A DNA stretch of 22,727 nt from JAIOPA01 sp046076045. Its GTDB lineage: Bacteria > Eisenbacteria > RBG-16-71-46. The DNA lies in the NCBI GenBank assembly GCA_046076045.1, contig JBJTRI010000144.1, forward strand, positions 1 to 22,727, given 5' to 3'. Made by a program: the position numbers and the translations under genes. Below the pieces are notes generated by a model, which was not told the origin of the DNA, searched no databases, and saw only the letters and a list, made by a program, of their open reading frames with translations. Positions 21,295 to 22,727 of this stretch are shown here, one piece after another (position 1 is the first letter of the stretch; each line of letters starts with the position of its first letter).

Positions 21295-22001
21295 GCATGG
21301 GTCCCGCGCGCCACGCCATCGTGCTGCTCTCGGGCGGCCTCGACTCCACCACCGCGCTCGCATGGGCGCAGGGCGAGGGCATGACCTGCCACACGCTCGC
21401 GATCGACTACGGCCAGCGCCACCGCGTCGAACTGGACTCGGCCGCGCGCGTCGCGGCGGCACGCGGCGTCACCGACCACCGCCTCGTGCGCGTGGACCTG
21501 CGCGCGATCGGCGGCTCGGCGCTCACGGCCGACGTCGCGGTGCCGAAGGGGCGCGACGAGGCCGCCATGGCCACCGGCGTACCGGTCACCTACGTGCCCG
21601 CGCGCAACGCCACGTTCCTCAGCATCGCGCTGGGCTTCGCCGAGACCGTGGGCGCGACCGACCTCATCGCCGGCATGAACGTGCTCGACTACTCGGGCTA
21701 CCCCGACTGCCGACCCGAGTTCGTGCGCGCGTTCGAGGCCATGGCCGCGCTCGCCACCCAGGCCGGGGTCGAGGGTGCGCGCTTCACGGTGCACACCCCG
21801 CTCATGCGACTCGACAAGGCCGGTATCATCCGGCTCGGCGTCTCGCTGGGGGTGGACTACGCGATCACCCACTCGTGCTACGACCCCACGCCCGACGGCC
21901 TCGCCTGCGGCGCGTGCGACAGTTGCACCCTGCGTGCGAAGGGCTTCCGCGAGGCCGGCGTCGCCGACCCCACGCGCTACGCCACCGCGCGCGATCGTTA
22001 G
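21291..22001 (+). CDS. queC: 7-cyano-7-deazaguanine (preQ0) synthase QueC
   Basis: QueC is the ATP- and ammonia-dependent enzyme making preQ0 from 7-carboxy-7-deazaguanine. The 236-aa product has the PP-loop SGGLDSTT (residues 14-21), AIDYGQRH, YVPARNATFLSIALGFAE and MNVLDYSGYPDCRPEF. The zinc site Cys196, Cys206, Cys209, Cys212 (CYDPTPDGLACGACDSC) is complete. The ATG at 21291 overlaps the queE stop (ATGA); a second ATG at 21297 is possible and both share the GAGGGG upstream. PreQ0 could feed queuosine (tRNA) or 7-deazaguanine DNA modification; QueF, Tgt and Dpd proteins are not in the window. Confidence 0.95.
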   Translation: MSMGPARHAIVLLSGGLDSTTALAWAQGEGMTCHTLAIDYGQRHRVELDSAARVAAARGVTDHRLVRVDLRAIGGSALTADVAVPKGRDEAAMATGVPVTYVPARNATFLSIALGFAETVGATDLIAGMNVLDYSGYPDCRPEFVRAFEAMAALATQAGVEGARFTVHTPLMRLDKAGIIRLGVSLGVDYAITHSCYDPTPDGLACGACDSCTLRAKGFREAGVADPTRYATARDR

Positions 22002-22018
22002 AGAGAGAGGACCGTCCC

Positions 22019-22384
22019 GTGCGTGTCGAGCTGGTGAAGGAGTTCCGATTCGAGTCGGCGCACCGTCTGCCCATGGTGCCGCCCGAGCACAAGTGCCATC
22101 GCATGCACGGTCACTCGTACCGCGTCGAGGTGTGCGCCGCGGGCGAGGTGGATCCGCGCATGGGTTGGCTCGTGGACTTCGGTGAGGTCTCCGCGCGCGT
22201 CGAACCCGTGATCAAGCAGGAGCTCGACCACCGCGTGCTCAACGACATCCCGGGACTCGAGAACCCGACCGCCGAGCACCTCGCGCACTGGCTGTGGAAC
22301 CGCCTGTGCCCCCTCGTGCCGCACCTGGTCGCGATCACCGTGCACGAGACCACGACCTCGCGCGTGACCTACCGCGGCGAGTGA
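22019..22384 (+). CDS. queD: 6-carboxy-5,6,7,8-tetrahydropterin synthase QueD
   Basis: QueD makes 6-carboxytetrahydropterin from dihydroneopterin triphosphate. The 121-aa product has the zinc ligands His15, His30 and His32 (FESAHRLP and CHRMHGHSY), and the nucleophile Cys26 in the C-x3-H-G-H motif that distinguishes QueD from true PTPS. The LDHRVLND catalytic Asp-His and the C-terminal HETTTSRVTY are also present. The GTG start at 22019 has AGAGAGG eight bases upstream. It is 17 bp downstream of queC, the last gene of the operon. The first enzyme of the pathway, FolE, is not in the window. Confidence 0.95.
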   Translation: MRVELVKEFRFESAHRLPMVPPEHKCHRMHGHSYRVEVCAAGEVDPRMGWLVDFGEVSARVEPVIKQELDHRVLNDIPGLENPTAEHLAHWLWNRLCPLVPHLVAITVHETTTSRVTYRGE

Positions 22385-22388
22385 CCGC

Positions 22389-22420
22389 GCCCGCCCGTCC
22401 CGGCGGTGCGCCGGGCGGGC
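22389..22420 (+). terminator. GC-rich hairpin after queD
   Basis: GCCCGCCCG (22389-22397) can pair with CGGGCGGGC (22412-22420), and an alternative inner stem CCCGGCG-GTG-CGCCGGG lies at 22399-22415. It begins four bases after the queD stop. No T-tract follows, as with the other candidate terminators in this window. Confidence 0.5.
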
Positions 22421-22589
22421 CGGACGTGCGCGGTCGCGAACGGGCAACCCACTGCCCCGGAACGCGCTGGGCGGCGAACCCTTCAAGCGGCCCCTGCCTT
22501 CGCCCGGCAGGCGGTAGCCCCTTTCGTGCCCCCACTCCCGTGGTGCCGCTCAAGCCCGGCCACTCGCAGCCGAAATTGAGGTCAGGCCC

Positions 22590-22613
22590 ATGGGCCGGAA
22601 GGAGAAGTCATGA
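22590..22613 (+). CDS. Possible 7-codon leader ORF before the SDR gene
   Basis: ATG at 22590 is preceded by GAGG at an eight-base distance and reads MGRKEKS before TGA. That TGA overlaps the downstream ATG (ATGA). The segment begins inside the palindrome GGCCCATGGGCC (22585-22596) and contains the ribosome binding site of the next gene. It could be a translation-coupled leader peptide or simply chance. Confidence 0.3.
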   Translation: MGRKEKS

Positions 22614-22727
22614 AGCCGCAACGCATCCTCGTCACCGGGGCGACGGGCTACATCGGTAGCGCCGTCGCCGAACGACTCGTCCGTCGGGGCCATCAGGTCT
22701 TCGGCCTCACGCGCGAGCAGGACAGCA
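22610..22727 (+). CDS. NAD-dependent epimerase/dehydratase (extended SDR), N-terminal part
   Basis: Only 39 codons are in the window. The product begins with a beta strand and the Rossmann nucleotide-binding motif VTGATGYIGSAVAERLV (G-x-x-G-x-x-G), followed by the second strand region HQVFGLTR. The T-R after beta2 hints at NADP preference in related NmrA/epimerase proteins. The ribosome binding site AAGGAGAAG lies 2-3 bases from the ATG. It is probably a separate unit from the que operon, 225 bp downstream. Confidence 0.85.
   Translation, partial: MKPQRILVTGATGYIGSAVAERLVRRGHQVFGLTREQDS

Overview
This window is very GC-rich. Codon third positions in the conserved genes are almost all G or C, and GTG or TTG starts and 1-8 bp gene overlaps are common. 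YidC carries the large N-terminal periplasmic domain typical of diderm (Gram-negative type) bacteria. Together with the bactofilin this suggests a high-GC diderm, possibly Gemmatimonadota. That assignment is inference, because there is no rRNA or marker search behind it.

Region A (1-11665, minus strand) is a classical origin-proximal cluster. In transcription order it runs rpmH, rnpA, yidD, yidC, jag, mnmE, mnmG, rsmG, parA, parB, bactofilin, then a partial EamA-type transporter cut by the left edge. These genes make ribosomal protein L34, the RNase P protein, the membrane insertion machinery, the tRNA wobble U34 and 16S rRNA modification enzymes, and the chromosome partition system. Two parS-like sites are readable: one inside parB (1173-1188) and one just upstream of parA (2636-2651). 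A sigma70-like promoter lies upstream of rpmH. The neighbour expected beyond rpmH, dnaA, is absent.

Region B (11587-12201) is a 615-bp gene-free spacer. It holds the rpmH promoter, an AT-rich island, several inverted repeats, a recurring TCGGACC/GGTCCGA motif and a 14-bp-stem terminator hairpin. The hairpin belongs to a minus-strand GAF-domain histidine kinase (12202-13782).

Region C (14065-19377, plus strand) is a tightly overlapped four-gene operon. It encodes a GT-C-like polytopic membrane protein with a TPR-like tail, an esterase of the enterochelin-esterase/antigen-85 type, an ABC ATPase and its multi-spanning ABC-2-like permease. The substrate is unknown, and this is the least characterised system in the window.

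Region D (19517-20358) is a coupled pair: a degenerate response-regulator receiver protein and a YccU-type CoA-binding protein.

Region E (20375-22384) is a 7-deazaguanine (preQ0/queuosine) operon: a 54-aa double-CxxC zinc-ribbon protein, then queE, queC and queD, behind a good promoter. The right edge holds the start of an NAD-dependent epimerase/SDR gene, preceded by a possible 7-codon leader ORF.

Most of the window is core bacterial biology. The points most worth following are the long RGG-rich insert in Jag, the displaced origin-type locus without dnaA, the unexplained membrane/esterase/ABC operon, and the zinc-ribbon partner of the que genes.
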